Counted from the first letter of the stretch, positions 22,439-32,663 are shown. The stretch is 37,268 bases of DNA from Streptomyces spiramenti (GCF_012034385.1 NZ_JAAVJB010000027.1:1-37268); one strand, 5' to 3'. Notes: generated by a model not told the origin, from the sequence alone. Numbers and translations are program-made.

Positions 22439-24137
22439 CGCACCACCGGCCTCCGGGTGGCGGCGCTCCGGCCGCGGGCGACGGCGCGAACGGCTGAGGT
22501 CGGTGCTGGTGGCCGCGGTGCCCTCCGCCCTGATCCTCGGCATGGGGGTCGTCCCGGGCCCCGCCCAGGCGGACGGGCTCCAGCCGCCGTACCCCTTCCG
22601 GGCCGGTCCCTGCGTGGAACGGACCGACGAGGGGGACGCCGACGGCGAGGACGGTTCCGACGGAGCCGCCGCCGACGGGCCGCCCGGAGAGGACGCACCC
22701 TCGGCCGGCGAGGGGCGGGAGCCTCCGGCGGACTCCCCGCCGCCCGAACTTGACGACGGGGCCCCGCAGGACGCGACCGCGCCCGTGGCGGACGACCCAG
22801 CCCCCGGGACCGGCGGTCCCCCGGCGGAGCGTGGGCCCGGAGCCGACGCGGACGCCGAGGACACCCCGGCCGCTCCGGACGACGCGCGTCGGGGTGCGGC
22901 ACGGCCGGACGACCGCGGCGGGCCGCCGCCCGACGCGACCGACACGCCCCCCGAGGGGCCGGGGTCCGCCGGACCGGGCGTGGTGGAACCGGCGCCGGGC
23001 GAGACGTCGCCCCCGGGAGCACCGGAAGGTCCCCCGCCGGCGGGGGACGCGGCCCGTCCGGGCTCGCCGCCGGACCCGCTGGGGCTCGGCGAAGGGCTGC
23101 GCGACCTCACGGATGCCATCGGCCGCATCCTCTTCCCCGGCACCACGGACCGGGACGCCGACGAGAACCGGCACGGCAACGGCACCGGCAACGGCACCGG
23201 AGACGGTACCGAGGACCGGGCCGCCGGGGCGGACGCCGCGGGAACGGGCGGGGGCGCCCCGCCCGCCGCCGCTCCCGCGCAGGGCGAGCAGACCGCGGGC
23301 GGACCGAACGGGGCCGCGGGGGACCACGCGGCCGGAGCGGACGCCGGCCGAAGCGGGCACGGCGTCGCGGCGGAACCCGGCGGGGAAGCCGGCGGGAGCG
23401 TCGCGGACTCGGCGACCGGCGGCCCCGGGGAAGAGGCCACCGGGGGCGGTGCCGCGGCGGAGGCCCCCGAGGAGGCGGACCAGGAGGAGGCCGACACCGA
23501 GGACGGCCCCGACCCCGGCGAGGGTGAACAGCCGACCCCGGACCCGGACCCCGACGCTGACACCGACGGCATCGAAGGGGATCCGGACGATGCCGCCCCC
23601 GAGGCCGCGCCGGAGGCCGACGACCCGTTCGCCCCGGACGCCGCCGGACGGGTGCCCTACCCCTGCCCCGAGGAGCGCGACGTCCCCGGCATCGACGAGG
23701 AGACCGTGCAGGTGCTTCCGGACGCGCCCTGGCTGCTGGAGGCCAGCCACATGACGCTGCGCGGCCTGGAGTACCACGGGGTGGTCAACGTGCGGACGAG
23801 CGGCGGCGCCGTCAAGCAGGCGCTGAAGTTCACCGCCGCCGCGCTGGACATCGGCGACCTCCACCAGGTCGTCCGGGGCACCGGCGGCCTCACGTACCAC
23901 GTCCAGGCCGCGGACGGCTCCACGTCGACCTTCCGCGAGGGGACCGTGACCATGTACACCGAGCGCCTGGAGGGCAACCTCTTCGGGCTCATCCCCGTCG
24001 TCTTCGACCCGCGCCACGAGCCGCTGCTCGACCTCCGCGAGGCCTACTTCACCGACGTCCGCGTGACCCAGGCCGGCCAGTTCGGCGGCACGCTGACCGT
24101 TCCCGGCATGCGCCAGTACATGACCCACCGCGACTGA
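22428..24137 (+). CDS. Secreted protein with long acidic disordered segment and conserved C-terminal beta domain
   Basis: A 569-residue exported protein. A basic n-region (GRGRRRERLR, 16-24), hydrophobic core and AQA-D cleavage site (after about residue 48) form a signal peptide. Then come YPFRAGPC (C62), about 345 residues dominated by G, P, A, D and E with no predicted fold, PYPCPEE (C413), and a C-terminal domain of about 150 residues rich in predicted beta strands (MTLRGLEYHGVVNV, ALKFTAAALDIGDL, GTLTVPGM). Only C62 and C413 bracket the disordered part, so a disulfide could close it as a loop. GTG at 22428 has AGGGAGG upstream and overlaps the DUF6114-like gene. No recognised function; I infer a cell-envelope role. 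Confidence 0.8.
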   Translation: MRCDAPPASGWRRSGRGRRRERLRSVLVAAVPSALILGMGVVPGPAQADGLQPPYPFRAGPCVERTDEGDADGEDGSDGAAADGPPGEDAPSAGEGREPPADSPPPELDDGAPQDATAPVADDPAPGTGGPPAERGPGADADAEDTPAAPDDARRGAARPDDRGGPPPDATDTPPEGPGSAGPGVVEPAPGETSPPGAPEGPPPAGDAARPGSPPDPLGLGEGLRDLTDAIGRILFPGTTDRDADENRHGNGTGNGTGDGTEDRAAGADAAGTGGGAPPAAAPAQGEQTAGGPNGAAGDHAAGADAGRSGHGVAAEPGGEAGGSVADSATGGPGEEATGGGAAAEAPEEADQEEADTEDGPDPGEGEQPTPDPDPDADTDGIEGDPDDAAPEAAPEADDPFAPDAAGRVPYPCPEERDVPGIDEETVQVLPDAPWLLEASHMTLRGLEYHGVVNVRTSGGAVKQALKFTAAALDIGDLHQVVRGTGGLTYHVQAADGSTSTFREGTVTMYTERLEGNLFGLIPVVFDPRHEPLLDLREAYFTDVRVTQAGQFGGTLTVPGMRQYMTHRD

Positions 24138-24289
24138 CCCGCCCGGTCGCGGAGCCCGCGCGACACCCGCCTCGGTGGGGCGACACCAACCGCGACGCCG
24201 GGCGGTCCGGTGCGGTCCGCTGTGCGGCGGCGGACGTTCCTGCCCGCCGCCGCCGCGTCCCGGCCTCCGGCCCCGCCCGCTCACGGCGA

Positions 24290-24318
24290 ACGCCCGGTCC
24301 GGGGGCCGGGCCGGGCGT
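24290..24318 (-). terminator. pyk terminator hairpin, distal
   Basis: 13-bp arms (24290-24302 with 24306-24318) with one non-Watson-Crick pair and a 3-nt loop; 40 nt past the pyk stop and shared with the convergent secreted-protein gene. Confidence 0.7.
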
Positions 24319-24325
24319 CCGTGGT

Positions 24326-24342
24326 GTGCCGGGAGCCGGCAC
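24326..24342 (-). terminator. pyk terminator hairpin, proximal
   Basis: GTGCCGG pairs perfectly with CCGGCAC around a GAG loop, 16 nt past the pyk stop; with the distal hairpin a tandem terminator. The rest of the 220-bp gap shows nothing else. Confidence 0.6.
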
Positions 24343-24357
24343 GGGGGAGGAACGGAG

Positions 24358-25782
24358 TCAGCTGTCGCTGCCCAGGCGGAGGATGCGCACCATGTTGGTG
24401 GTGCCGACCACGCCGGGGGGCGAGCCGGCCGTCATGATCATCAGGTCGCCCTCGTGGAACCGGTTGAGCCGCAGCAGCTCGGCGTCGACCAGCCGCACCA
24501 TCTCGTCGGTGTGGTCCACGTGCGGGGCGACGAAGGTCTCCACGCCCCAGCTCAGCGTGAGCTGGTTGCGGGTGGAGGCGTCGGTGGTGAAGGCCAGGAT
24601 CGGCTGCGAGGCGCGGTAGCGCGAGAGCCGCCGGGCGGTGTCACCGGACTTGGTGAACGCCACCAGGGCGCGGCCGTCGAGGAAGTCCGCCATCTCGCAC
24701 GCCGCGCGGGCGACGGCGCCGCCCTGCGTGCGGGGCTTCTTGCCGGGGACCAGCGGCTGAAGGCCGCGGCTGAGCAGCTCCTCCTCGGCGGCGATCACGA
24801 TCTTCGACATGGTGTTGACGGTCTCGATCGGGTACTGGCCGACCGAGGACTCCGCCGACAGCATGACCGCGTCCGCGCCGTCGAGGATGGCGTTGGCGAC
24901 GTCGGACGCCTCCGCGCGGGTGGGGCGCGAGTTGGTGATCATCGACTCCATCATCTGGGTCGCGACGATCACGGGCTTGGCGTTGCGGCGGCAGAGCTCG
25001 ATGAGGCGCTTCTGCACCATCGGGACCTTCTCCAGCGGGTACTCCACCGCGAGGTCGCCCCGGGCCACCATCACACCGTCGAACGCGAGGACGACCTCCT
25101 CCATGTTCTCGACGGCCTGCGGCTTCTCCACCTTGGCGATGACCGGGACGCGGCGGCCCACGCGGTCCATCACCTCGTGGACGTCGCGGACGTCGTCGGC
25201 GTTGCGCACGAAGGAGAGCGCGACCATGTCGCTGCCCATCCGGAGCGCGAACTCCAGGTCCTCGACGTCCTTCTCGGACAGCGCGGGGACGTTGACCGCG
25301 ACGCCGGGCAGGTTGATGCCCTTGTGGTCGGAGATGACACCGCCCTCGATGACGATGGTGTGGACCTGCGGTCCGGACACCTCGGTCACCTGGAGGTGGA
25401 CGTTGCCGTCGTTGATGAGGATCGACTCGCCCTTGGCGACGTCGCCGGGGAGGCCCTTGTAGGTGGTGCCGCAGATGGTGCGGTCACCGGCGACGTCCTC
25501 CGTGGTGATGGTGAAGGTGTCACCCCGCTCCAGCTCCACGGGACCATCGGCGAAGGTCTCCAACCGGATCTTGGGGCCCTGGAGGTCGGCGAGCACACCC
25601 ACGGCACGGCCGGTCTCGTCGGCGGCCTTGCGCAGGCGCTCGTAGCGCTCCTCGTGCTCGGCCTGGGTGCCATGGCTCATGTTGAAGCGGGCGACGTTCA
25701 TCCCCGCTTCGATCAGGTTCTTCAGCTGCTCGTAGGAATCTACGGCGGGACCCAGGGTGCAGACGATTTTGGAACGGCGCAT
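24358..25782 (-). CDS. pyk: Pyruvate kinase
   Basis: A 474-residue enzyme transferring phosphate from phosphoenolpyruvate to ADP, the last glycolytic step. Visible active-site elements: R32, N34 and S36 (ARFNMSHG), ADLQGPKIRL (65-74), the catalytic K217 and metal ligand E219 (AKVEKPQ), D243 (ARGDL), and the C-terminal regulatory domain ending near TAGSPPGVVGTTN. Length is typical. In S. coelicolor the gene at this position is pyk2 (from memory). ATG at 25782 lacks a ribosome site and has TAGGAT 7 nt upstream, so is likely leaderless. The next genes on this strand, pta and ackA, are separated by a terminator. Confidence 0.95.
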   Translation of the reverse strand: MRRSKIVCTLGPAVDSYEQLKNLIEAGMNVARFNMSHGTQAEHEERYERLRKAADETGRAVGVLADLQGPKIRLETFADGPVELERGDTFTITTEDVAGDRTICGTTYKGLPGDVAKGESILINDGNVHLQVTEVSGPQVHTIVIEGGVISDHKGINLPGVAVNVPALSEKDVEDLEFALRMGSDMVALSFVRNADDVRDVHEVMDRVGRRVPVIAKVEKPQAVENMEEVVLAFDGVMVARGDLAVEYPLEKVPMVQKRLIELCRRNAKPVIVATQMMESMITNSRPTRAEASDVANAILDGADAVMLSAESSVGQYPIETVNTMSKIVIAAEEELLSRGLQPLVPGKKPRTQGGAVARAACEMADFLDGRALVAFTKSGDTARRLSRYRASQPILAFTTDASTRNQLTLSWGVETFVAPHVDHTDEMVRLVDAELLRLNRFHEGDLMIMTAGSPPGVVGTTNMVRILRLGSDS

Positions 25783-25789
25783 GCCAGCG

Positions 25790-25795
25790 ATCCTA
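25790..25795 (-). promoter_or_regulatory. -10 element of pyk
   Basis: TAGGAT on minus ends 7 nt before the pyk ATG. No Shine-Dalgarno sequence and no clear -35. Confidence 0.45.
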
Positions 25796-25858
25796 TCGGT
25801 TTGTTCAGCGGCGGAATAATCGTGGGTCCCGATCGCGCCTCCGACCGCGTCGCGCGGT

Positions 25859-25889
25859 GGTCGGACCGGGGCGCGGGCCCGGCCCGACC
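25859..25889 (-). terminator. ackA terminator
   Basis: 12-nt arms (25859-25870 with 25878-25889) pair with one mismatch around a 7-nt loop, 10 nt past the ackA stop and upstream of the pyk -10. Confidence 0.65.
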
Positions 25890-25898
25890 ACCCGGGAC

Positions 25899-27184
<1,286 letters not shown>

Positions 27185-27188
<4 letters not shown>

Positions 27189-29356
27189 GCGTCGCCGCTC
27201 CGCTTCTGCTGTTCCTGGGGGGCGCCGGCCGCGTTCGCGGACCGGGCCTGCTGCTGGGCCTGGATGGCCGTGATCGCCACGGTGTTGACGATGTCCTGCA
27301 CCAGCGCGCCGCGCGACAGGTCGTTGACCGGGCGCCGCAGCCCCTGGAGGACCGGCCCGACGGCGACCGCGCCCGCGGACCGCTGGACGGCCTTGTAGGT
27401 GTTGTTGCCGGTGTTCAGGTCGGGGAAGATCAGCACGGTGGCCCGCCCCGCGACCTGCGAGTCGGGAAGCTTGGTGGCGGCCACTGAGGGCTCCACCGCG
27501 GCGTCGTACTGGATCGGCCCCTCCACCAGCAGCTCCGGGCGGCGGGAGCGCACCAGCTCGGTCGCCTCACGTACCTTGTCGACGTCGGCGCCGGAGCCGG
27601 AGGTGCCGGTGGAGTAGGAGAGCATCGCGACCCGCGGTTCCACCCCGAACTGCGCGGCGGTGACCGCGGCCTGCACGGCGATGTCGGCGAGCTGGGTGGC
27701 GTCGGGGTCGGGGTTGACGGCGCAGTCGCCGTACACCAGCACCCGGTCGGCGAGGCACATGAAGAAGACCGAGGAGACGACGTCGGCCTCCGGGCTGGTG
27801 CGGATCACCTCGAAGGCGGGCCGGATCGTCGCCGCGGTGGAGTGCGCCGCGCCCGAGACCATGCCGTCGGCGAGCCCCTCCCGCACCATCAGCGTGCCGA
27901 AGTACGACACGTCGCAGACGGTGTCGTGCGCCAGGTCGAAGTCGACGCCCTTGTGCGCGCGGAGCTTCGCGTAGACCTCGGCGAAACGTTCCCGCAGCGG
28001 TGAGCTCTCCGGGTCCACCACCCGGGCGTGGGCAGCGGCGGAGTCGCCGGCGGGCTCGTCGGCGGCCAGCAGCCGCAGGTCGATGCCGAGTTCGGCGGCA
28101 CGTCGGCGGATCGCGCTCTCGCCGCCGAGGAGTGTCAGGTTGCAGACGTTGCGGCGCAGCAGCACCTCCGCGGCGCGGAGCACCCGCTCCTCGGTCCCCT
28201 CGGGGAGCACCACGTGCCGGCGGTCGGCGCGGGCCCGCTCGATCAGCTCGTGCTCGAACATCATCGGCGTGACGCGGTCGCTCCGGACCACCGAGAGCCG
28301 TCCGCTCAGGGCCGCGGTGTCCACGTGCGACTCGAAGAGCCCCAGTGCGATCTCCGCCTTGCGCGGGCTGGCGGCGGTGAGCTTGCCCTCCAGCCCCAGC
28401 AGCGCCGCCGCGGTCGGGAACGAGCCACCCGGCACCGCGAGGACGGGGGTGCCCGGGGCGAGCCGGTGGGCCAGCGCCATGGTCTCGTCGCCGGGCCGCT
28501 GGTCCAGCGTGAGCAGCACCCCGGCCACGGGTGGTGAACCGGCGGCGTGCGCGGCCAGCGCGCCGATCACGAGGTCGGCGCGGTCCCCTGGTGTCACCAC
28601 CAGGCTGCCCTCGGTGAGTGCGGGGAGGAAAGCCGGCAGCATGGCGCCGCCGAAGACGAACCCCCGCACGTCGCGGGCCAGCCCGGTCTGGTCTCCGAGT
28701 AGGACCTCCGCGCCCACGGCGCGGGCCACCTGGGAGACGGTGGGGGCGGCGAGCGCGGGCTCCTCGGGGAGCACGAAGACCGGCTCCGGTAGATGCCGCT
28801 CCAGCGCGCCGGCGGCCTCGCCCGCATCCTCGGCGCGGACGCGGTTGGCGACGGTGGCGAGCACCTCGCAGTCCAGCGAGGTGTAGGCGTGGTGGGCATT
28901 GCGGACCTCGGCCACCACGGTGGCCGCGTCGCGGTCCCGTCCGGCGACGACCGGCAGGACGGCGGCGCCGAACTCGTTGGCGAGCCGGGCGTTGAGCGCC
29001 AACTCCGCCGGCAGACCGGTGTCGGCGTAGTCGGTTCCCAGGACGAGCACGGCCTCCGACTCCCGCGCCACCTCGTGGTAGCGGTCGACCAGGGCGGAAA
29101 CCAACTCGTCGGTACCACGCGCGGCCTGGAGCGCGGCGGCCCGCTCGTAGGTCATGCCGGTGGCGTCGGCGGTGGAGCGCGCCAGCCGGTAGCGGCTGCG
29201 CAGCAGCTCCATCACCGGGTCCCGGTCGTCGTGGGCCAACGGCCGGAACACCCCGACCCGGTCGACCAACCGGGTCAGCAGTTCCATCATCCCCAGCTCG
29301 ACCACCTGCCGGCCGTCGCCGCGGCCGATCCCGGTCACGTACACGCTGCGCGTCAC
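27185..29356 (-). CDS. pta: Phosphate acetyltransferase, long form
   Basis: A 723-residue enzyme that interconverts acetyl-CoA and acetyl phosphate. The N-terminal half (1-about 370) is the BioD/DRTGG-type regulatory region of long Pta enzymes; its P-loop is degenerate (GIGRGDGRQ rather than G-TSVGLTS). The catalytic PTA domain covers about 381-700 (HVVLPEGTEERVLRA, GMVSGAAHST, YSTGTSGSG, FPDLNTGN). The start is GTG at 29356 with a GGAGGAG site 7 nt upstream; the frame extends further up but without homology. It is divergent from pfkA across a 398-bp region and cotranscribed with ackA. Confidence 0.94.
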
Positions 29357-29611
29357 GTGCGCACTCCTCCACAGTCCAGCGTCGCCCGCCCGGCCGGTGG
29401 GCGGGGCGGCGGGCCGCGCGCCGAGCACCCGTTCGAGGAGTAGCCCGATCCGCTGGTCCCGCTGTCCGACCGTACCCGGAGCGTTCCGTTCCACGCGCGG
29501 TGGCCGTCCGGGTGCGGTGAGCGTCACGCCGGGGTGGCCGGGACGGCCCCGCGGGCGCCCGGTCGCCGGTACGACGGCGCCCGGCCCGGGGAGCGACGGT
29601 ACGGTCTGCGG

Positions 29612-29626
29612 ATGACGCGGCGGTGA
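29612..29626 (+). other. Possible 4-codon leader ORF upstream of pfkA
   Basis: ATG ACG CGG CGG TGA lies 6 nt after TACGGT (29600-29605), the same spacing as leaderless starts elsewhere in the window. It could mark a transcription start 150 nt before pfkA. Chance occurrence is quite possible. Confidence 0.25.
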
Positions 29627-29666
29627 ACAGCGGTCGCCCGCCGCGCACACGTCGCGGCCCTGCCGT

Positions 29667-29721
29667 CAACACGTGAAACAATCGGCCCGGCCCCGAGGGC
29701 GCGGCCGATTCAACACCTGAA
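29667..29721. promoter_or_regulatory. Repeat-flanked inverted repeat upstream of pfkA
   Basis: AATCGGCC (29680-29687) and GGCCGATT (29703-29710) form a perfect inverted repeat, flanked by direct repeats CAACACGTGAA (29667-29677) and CAACACCTGAA (29711-29721), 44 bp apart. It ends 33 bp before the pfkA ATG in the divergent pta-pfkA gap; a compound operator or leader hairpin. Confidence 0.55.
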
Positions 29722-29754
29722 GCGATCCCGTTGCGAAGCAGGAGATGGTCCCTC

Positions 29755-30780
29755 ATGCGTATTGGTGTGCTCACCGCGGGCGGTGACTGCCCCGGGCTCA
29801 ACGCGGTGATCCGGTCGGTGGTCCACCGGGCCGTCGTGGACCGGAAGGATGAGGTCATCGGTTTCGAGGACGGCTTCAAGGGCCTCCTCGAAGGCCGCTA
29901 CCGCCCCCTCGACATCAACGCCGTCAGCGGCATCCTGGCCCGGGGCGGCACCGTCCTCGGCTCCAGCCGCCTGGAGCGCGACCGGCTGCGGGAGGCGTGC
30001 GACAACGCCGAGCAGCTGCGCCGCGAGCTGTCCCTGGACGCCCTCATCCCCATCGGCGGCGAGGGCACCCTCACCGCTGCCCGCATGCTCTCCGACGCCG
30101 GCATCCCCGTCGTCGGCGTCCCGAAGACCATCGACAACGACATCTCGGCGACCGACCGCACCTTCGGTTTCGACACCGCCGTCGGCGTCGCCACCGAGGC
30201 GATCGACCGCCTCAAGACCACCGCCGAGTCCCATCAGCGCGTGATGGTCGTCGAGGTCATGGGCCGCCACGCCGGATGGATCGCCCTCGAGTCCGGCATG
30301 GCCGGCGGTGCCCACGGCATCTGCATCCCCGAGCGGCCGTTCGAGATCGACAAGCTGTGCGCGATGGTCGAGGAGCGGTTCGCCCGCGGCAAGAAGTTCG
30401 CCGTCATCTGCGTCGCCGAGGGCGCCCGCCCCAAGCCCGGCTCGATGGGCTACCGCCGCGGCGAGATCGACCAGTACGGCCACGAGCGGTTCACCGGGAT
30501 CGGTAACCAGCTCGCCGTGGAGCTCGAACACCGCCTCGGCAAGGAGGCCCGCCCGGTCATCCTCGGCCACGTGCAGCGCGGCGGAACCCCCACCGCCTAC
30601 GACCGGGTGCTCGCCACCCGCTTCGGCTGGCACGCCGTGGAGGCCGCCCACCGCGGCGACTTCGGCCACATGACGGCGCTGCGCGGCACCGACATCGTCA
30701 TGGCTCCGCTGGCCAGTGCGACCGCCGAGCTGAAGACGGTGCCCGAGCACCGCATGGAGGAGACCGAGGCCGTCTTCTGA
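29755..30780 (+). CDS. pfkA: 6-phosphofructokinase
   Basis: A 341-residue enzyme phosphorylating fructose 6-phosphate. Motifs in order: TAGGDCPGLNAVIR (near residues 8-21), PIGGEGTL (the Gly after Glu fits ATP rather than pyrophosphate as donor), the catalytic PKTIDNDI, MGRHAGW, and a C-terminal substrate region with HVQRGG. The Lys in PKTIDND (Gly in E. coli PFK) is typical of the mixed-substrate clade to which the actinomycete ATP-dependent enzymes belong. S. coelicolor has several pfkA paralogues; the one at this position is pfkA2 from memory. ATG at 29755 has AGGAG 10 nt upstream; a start at 29731 is less likely. Confidence 0.94.
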   Translation: MRIGVLTAGGDCPGLNAVIRSVVHRAVVDRKDEVIGFEDGFKGLLEGRYRPLDINAVSGILARGGTVLGSSRLERDRLREACDNAEQLRRELSLDALIPIGGEGTLTAARMLSDAGIPVVGVPKTIDNDISATDRTFGFDTAVGVATEAIDRLKTTAESHQRVMVVEVMGRHAGWIALESGMAGGAHGICIPERPFEIDKLCAMVEERFARGKKFAVICVAEGARPKPGSMGYRRGEIDQYGHERFTGIGNQLAVELEHRLGKEARPVILGHVQRGGTPTAYDRVLATRFGWHAVEAAHRGDFGHMTALRGTDIVMAPLASATAELKTVPEHRMEETEAVF

Positions 30781-30797
30781 CGGCGGTTCACCCAGGG

Positions 30798-30838
30798 CGT
30801 GCCGTGCGGACCGTGCGTGGGTCGCGCCGTACGGCACG
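30798..30838 (+). terminator. pfkA terminator
   Basis: 12-nt arms (30798-30809 with 30827-30838) pair with one G-U, loop 17 nt, 17 nt after the stop. A second small hairpin (30887-30894 with 30903-30910, GCGCTCCG/CGGAGCGC) follows. Confidence 0.6.
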
Positions 30839-30955
30839 GCACGTCGCCGTGTCCCCGGATCGCGCGAGTGCGGCCCCGTTGGAGCCGCGCTCCGGCGCCT
30901 TGCGGAGCGCCGCGCCGGACGACACGGCCTGATCCACGAGGATCGGCACGACACG

Positions 30956-31003
30956 CCCCTCGACGATCGCCACCGGGCACCCCGACCGCCCGGTGGCGAG
31001 GGG
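30956..31003 (+). promoter_or_regulatory. Long bulged inverted repeat upstream of the hydrolase gene
   Basis: CGCCACCGGGC (30968-30978) pairs perfectly with GCCCGGTGGCG (30988-30998); skipping a 7-nt insertion on the left arm, pairing extends to CCCCT/AGGGG (30956-30960 with 30999-31003). It lies just upstream of the -10 at 31012, in the -35 zone, so it may be an operator; a terminator for upstream readthrough is also possible. Confidence 0.45.
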
Positions 31004-31011
31004 CAGTTCAC

Positions 31012-31017
31012 TACGGT
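31012..31017 (+). promoter_or_regulatory. -10 element of hydrolase gene
   Basis: TACGGT ends 6 nt before the ATG at 31024; no ribosome site. Leaderless mRNA likely. Confidence 0.4.
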
Positions 31018-31023
31018 CTGCAC

Positions 31024-32634
31024 ATGCAGCGTCCGCTCCGCCGTGTCGTTCTCGCCGCGCTCGCGGCCACCACCGCGCTGACCGGCGCGCTGACCGGCGC
31101 CCCACCGGCCGCCGCCTCGCCGTCGCCCGCGCCGCGGGGCCCCGTCGTCCCCGGGGACGCGTCCGCGTCGCACACCGCGGACCCCGGTCGTCCGGCGGAG
31201 GCGGCGGCCTCCGGTGGTGCCCCCGCCGCGCCGCGCTGGGGTGACTGCGCCAGAGGACCGGCGGACACCCGCGGAGCCCGATTGGACGACGCCGGGATGC
31301 GCTGCGCCGAGGTGACCGTCCCCGTCGACCACACCGACCCGGCCGGCCCCACCCTGACCGTCGCCGTCTCCCGGCTGCCCGCCACCGCCCCCGACGGCGG
31401 CGAGGGCCCGCTGCTGATCAACGGCGGCGGCCCCGGAGGCCGCGGTCTCCACCTCCCGCTCGACGCCGCGGCGGCCCTGGGCGACGTGGCCGGGCGCTAC
31501 GACCTCATCGGCATGGACCCGCGCGGCATCGGCCGCTCCACTCCCGTCGACTGCGGCTGGCCGACCGGGAGTTCGATACGGTCCGCGGGCACGGGGCTGC
31601 TCGACTTCCTCGCCGCATCCGCGGTGCAGCGGGACCTCGCGGAGGACTGCCGAACCAACGGCGGCCCGCTCCTGCCCCACCTCACCACCCGGCAGACCGC
31701 CCGCGACATCGACCGGGTACGGGCCGCGCTCGGGGCCGAACAGCTGCACTACCTGGGCTACTCCTACGGGACCTACCTGGGCCAGGTCTACGGCCAGCTC
31801 TTCCCCGACCGACTCGGCCGGACCGTCCTCGACGGGGTGATGGACCCCGCGCGCTACGGCGCACACCCCCTCGCCGACACGACCGCCGCCAACGAGGCCG
31901 CGCTGCGCGACTGGGCCGTCTGGACCGCCGCCCGCCACGGGACGTACGGCCTGGGGCGCGATGCCGACGCGGTGCTCGGCGAGGTCGAGCGCGTCGTCCG
32001 CGCCGCGACCGCCCGCCCGCTGCGGGTCGGCGACCACCACCTCGACCACCGCGCCGCCCCCGTCCTGTACCTGATCGCGCTCGGCACCGACCGGGACACG
32101 GCCCGGGACGGCCTCGCCCGCGACACACAGCTTCTCTCCCGGGCCGCCGACGGGGAGCCCGTCGTCCCCCACGAGAGCCTGGACCGGCGGCTGCGGCTGC
32201 TGCTCACCGACGACCACTCCGCGTTCGGCAGCGCCCAGACCGCGGTCCTCTGCGGCGACGCGGTGGACCGGCGCACCACGCTCGCCCGCTACCTCGCGCT
32301 CCGCGCCGAGAGCGCACGCCATCCCCTCGCCGGCCCGGTCGCGTTCAACACCACCCCCTGCGCCCACTGGCCCGAACCCCGGGAACCGCTGACGGTGGTG
32401 GACGACGACCGCCCCGTGCTGCTGGTCGCGTCGACCGGCGACCCCCGCACCTCCTACGACCACGCCCGCGCCGTGCGGGACCGCCGCCCCGGCGCCCGGC
32501 TGATCACGCTGGAGGACTCCACCCAGCACGCCGTCTTCGGCGTGCTGGGCAACCGGTGCGTCGACGACGCGGTCACTGCCTACCTCGCGACCGGGCGGCT
32601 CCCCGACACCGACGTCCGCTGCGCCCGGGAGTGA
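31024..32634 (+). CDS. Secreted alpha/beta hydrolase (tripeptidyl-aminopeptidase-like)
   Basis: A 536-residue exported enzyme. A signal peptide (MQRPLRRVVLAALAATTALTG..., cleavage after about residue 31) is followed by a Pro/Ala-rich linker and an alpha/beta hydrolase domain: oxyanion segment GGGPGG (134-139), MDPRGIG (164-170), nucleophile S247 in GYSYGTYLG, catalytic Asp in STGDPRTSYDHA and His in STQHAVFG near the C-terminus, the layout of Streptomyces SlpD/SlpE-type mycelium-associated proteases that release N-terminal tripeptides. Exact substrate unknown. Paired cysteines are present in the exported part. The stop is inside a hairpin shared with the convergent gene. Confidence 0.88.
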   Translation: MQRPLRRVVLAALAATTALTGALTGAPPAAASPSPAPRGPVVPGDASASHTADPGRPAEAAASGGAPAAPRWGDCARGPADTRGARLDDAGMRCAEVTVPVDHTDPAGPTLTVAVSRLPATAPDGGEGPLLINGGGPGGRGLHLPLDAAAALGDVAGRYDLIGMDPRGIGRSTPVDCGWPTGSSIRSAGTGLLDFLAASAVQRDLAEDCRTNGGPLLPHLTTRQTARDIDRVRAALGAEQLHYLGYSYGTYLGQVYGQLFPDRLGRTVLDGVMDPARYGAHPLADTTAANEAALRDWAVWTAARHGTYGLGRDADAVLGEVERVVRAATARPLRVGDHHLDHRAAPVLYLIALGTDRDTARDGLARDTQLLSRAADGEPVVPHESLDRRLRLLLTDDHSAFGSAQTAVLCGDAVDRRTTLARYLALRAESARHPLAGPVAFNTTPCAHWPEPREPLTVVDDDRPVLLVASTGDPRTSYDHARAVRDRRPGARLITLEDSTQHAVFGVLGNRCVDDAVTAYLATGRLPDTDVRCARE

Positions 32635-32663
32635 CCGGCGCCGGGCTTCCCACCCGCGGTCAC
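32631..32663. terminator. Bidirectional hairpin containing both stop codons
   Basis: GTGACCG (32631-32637) pairs with CGGTCAC (32657-32663); each arm contains one gene's stop codon (TGA plus, TCA as the minus-strand stop). The whole convergent spacer is only 25 nt. Confidence 0.4.

Noticed and set aside
22428..24137. Hydrogenase-maturation (HypF-like) label sometimes attached to such proteins
   Set aside because: No zinc finger, carbamoyl transferase or acylphosphatase motif is visible and a signal peptide is present; the protein is exported and not HypF.
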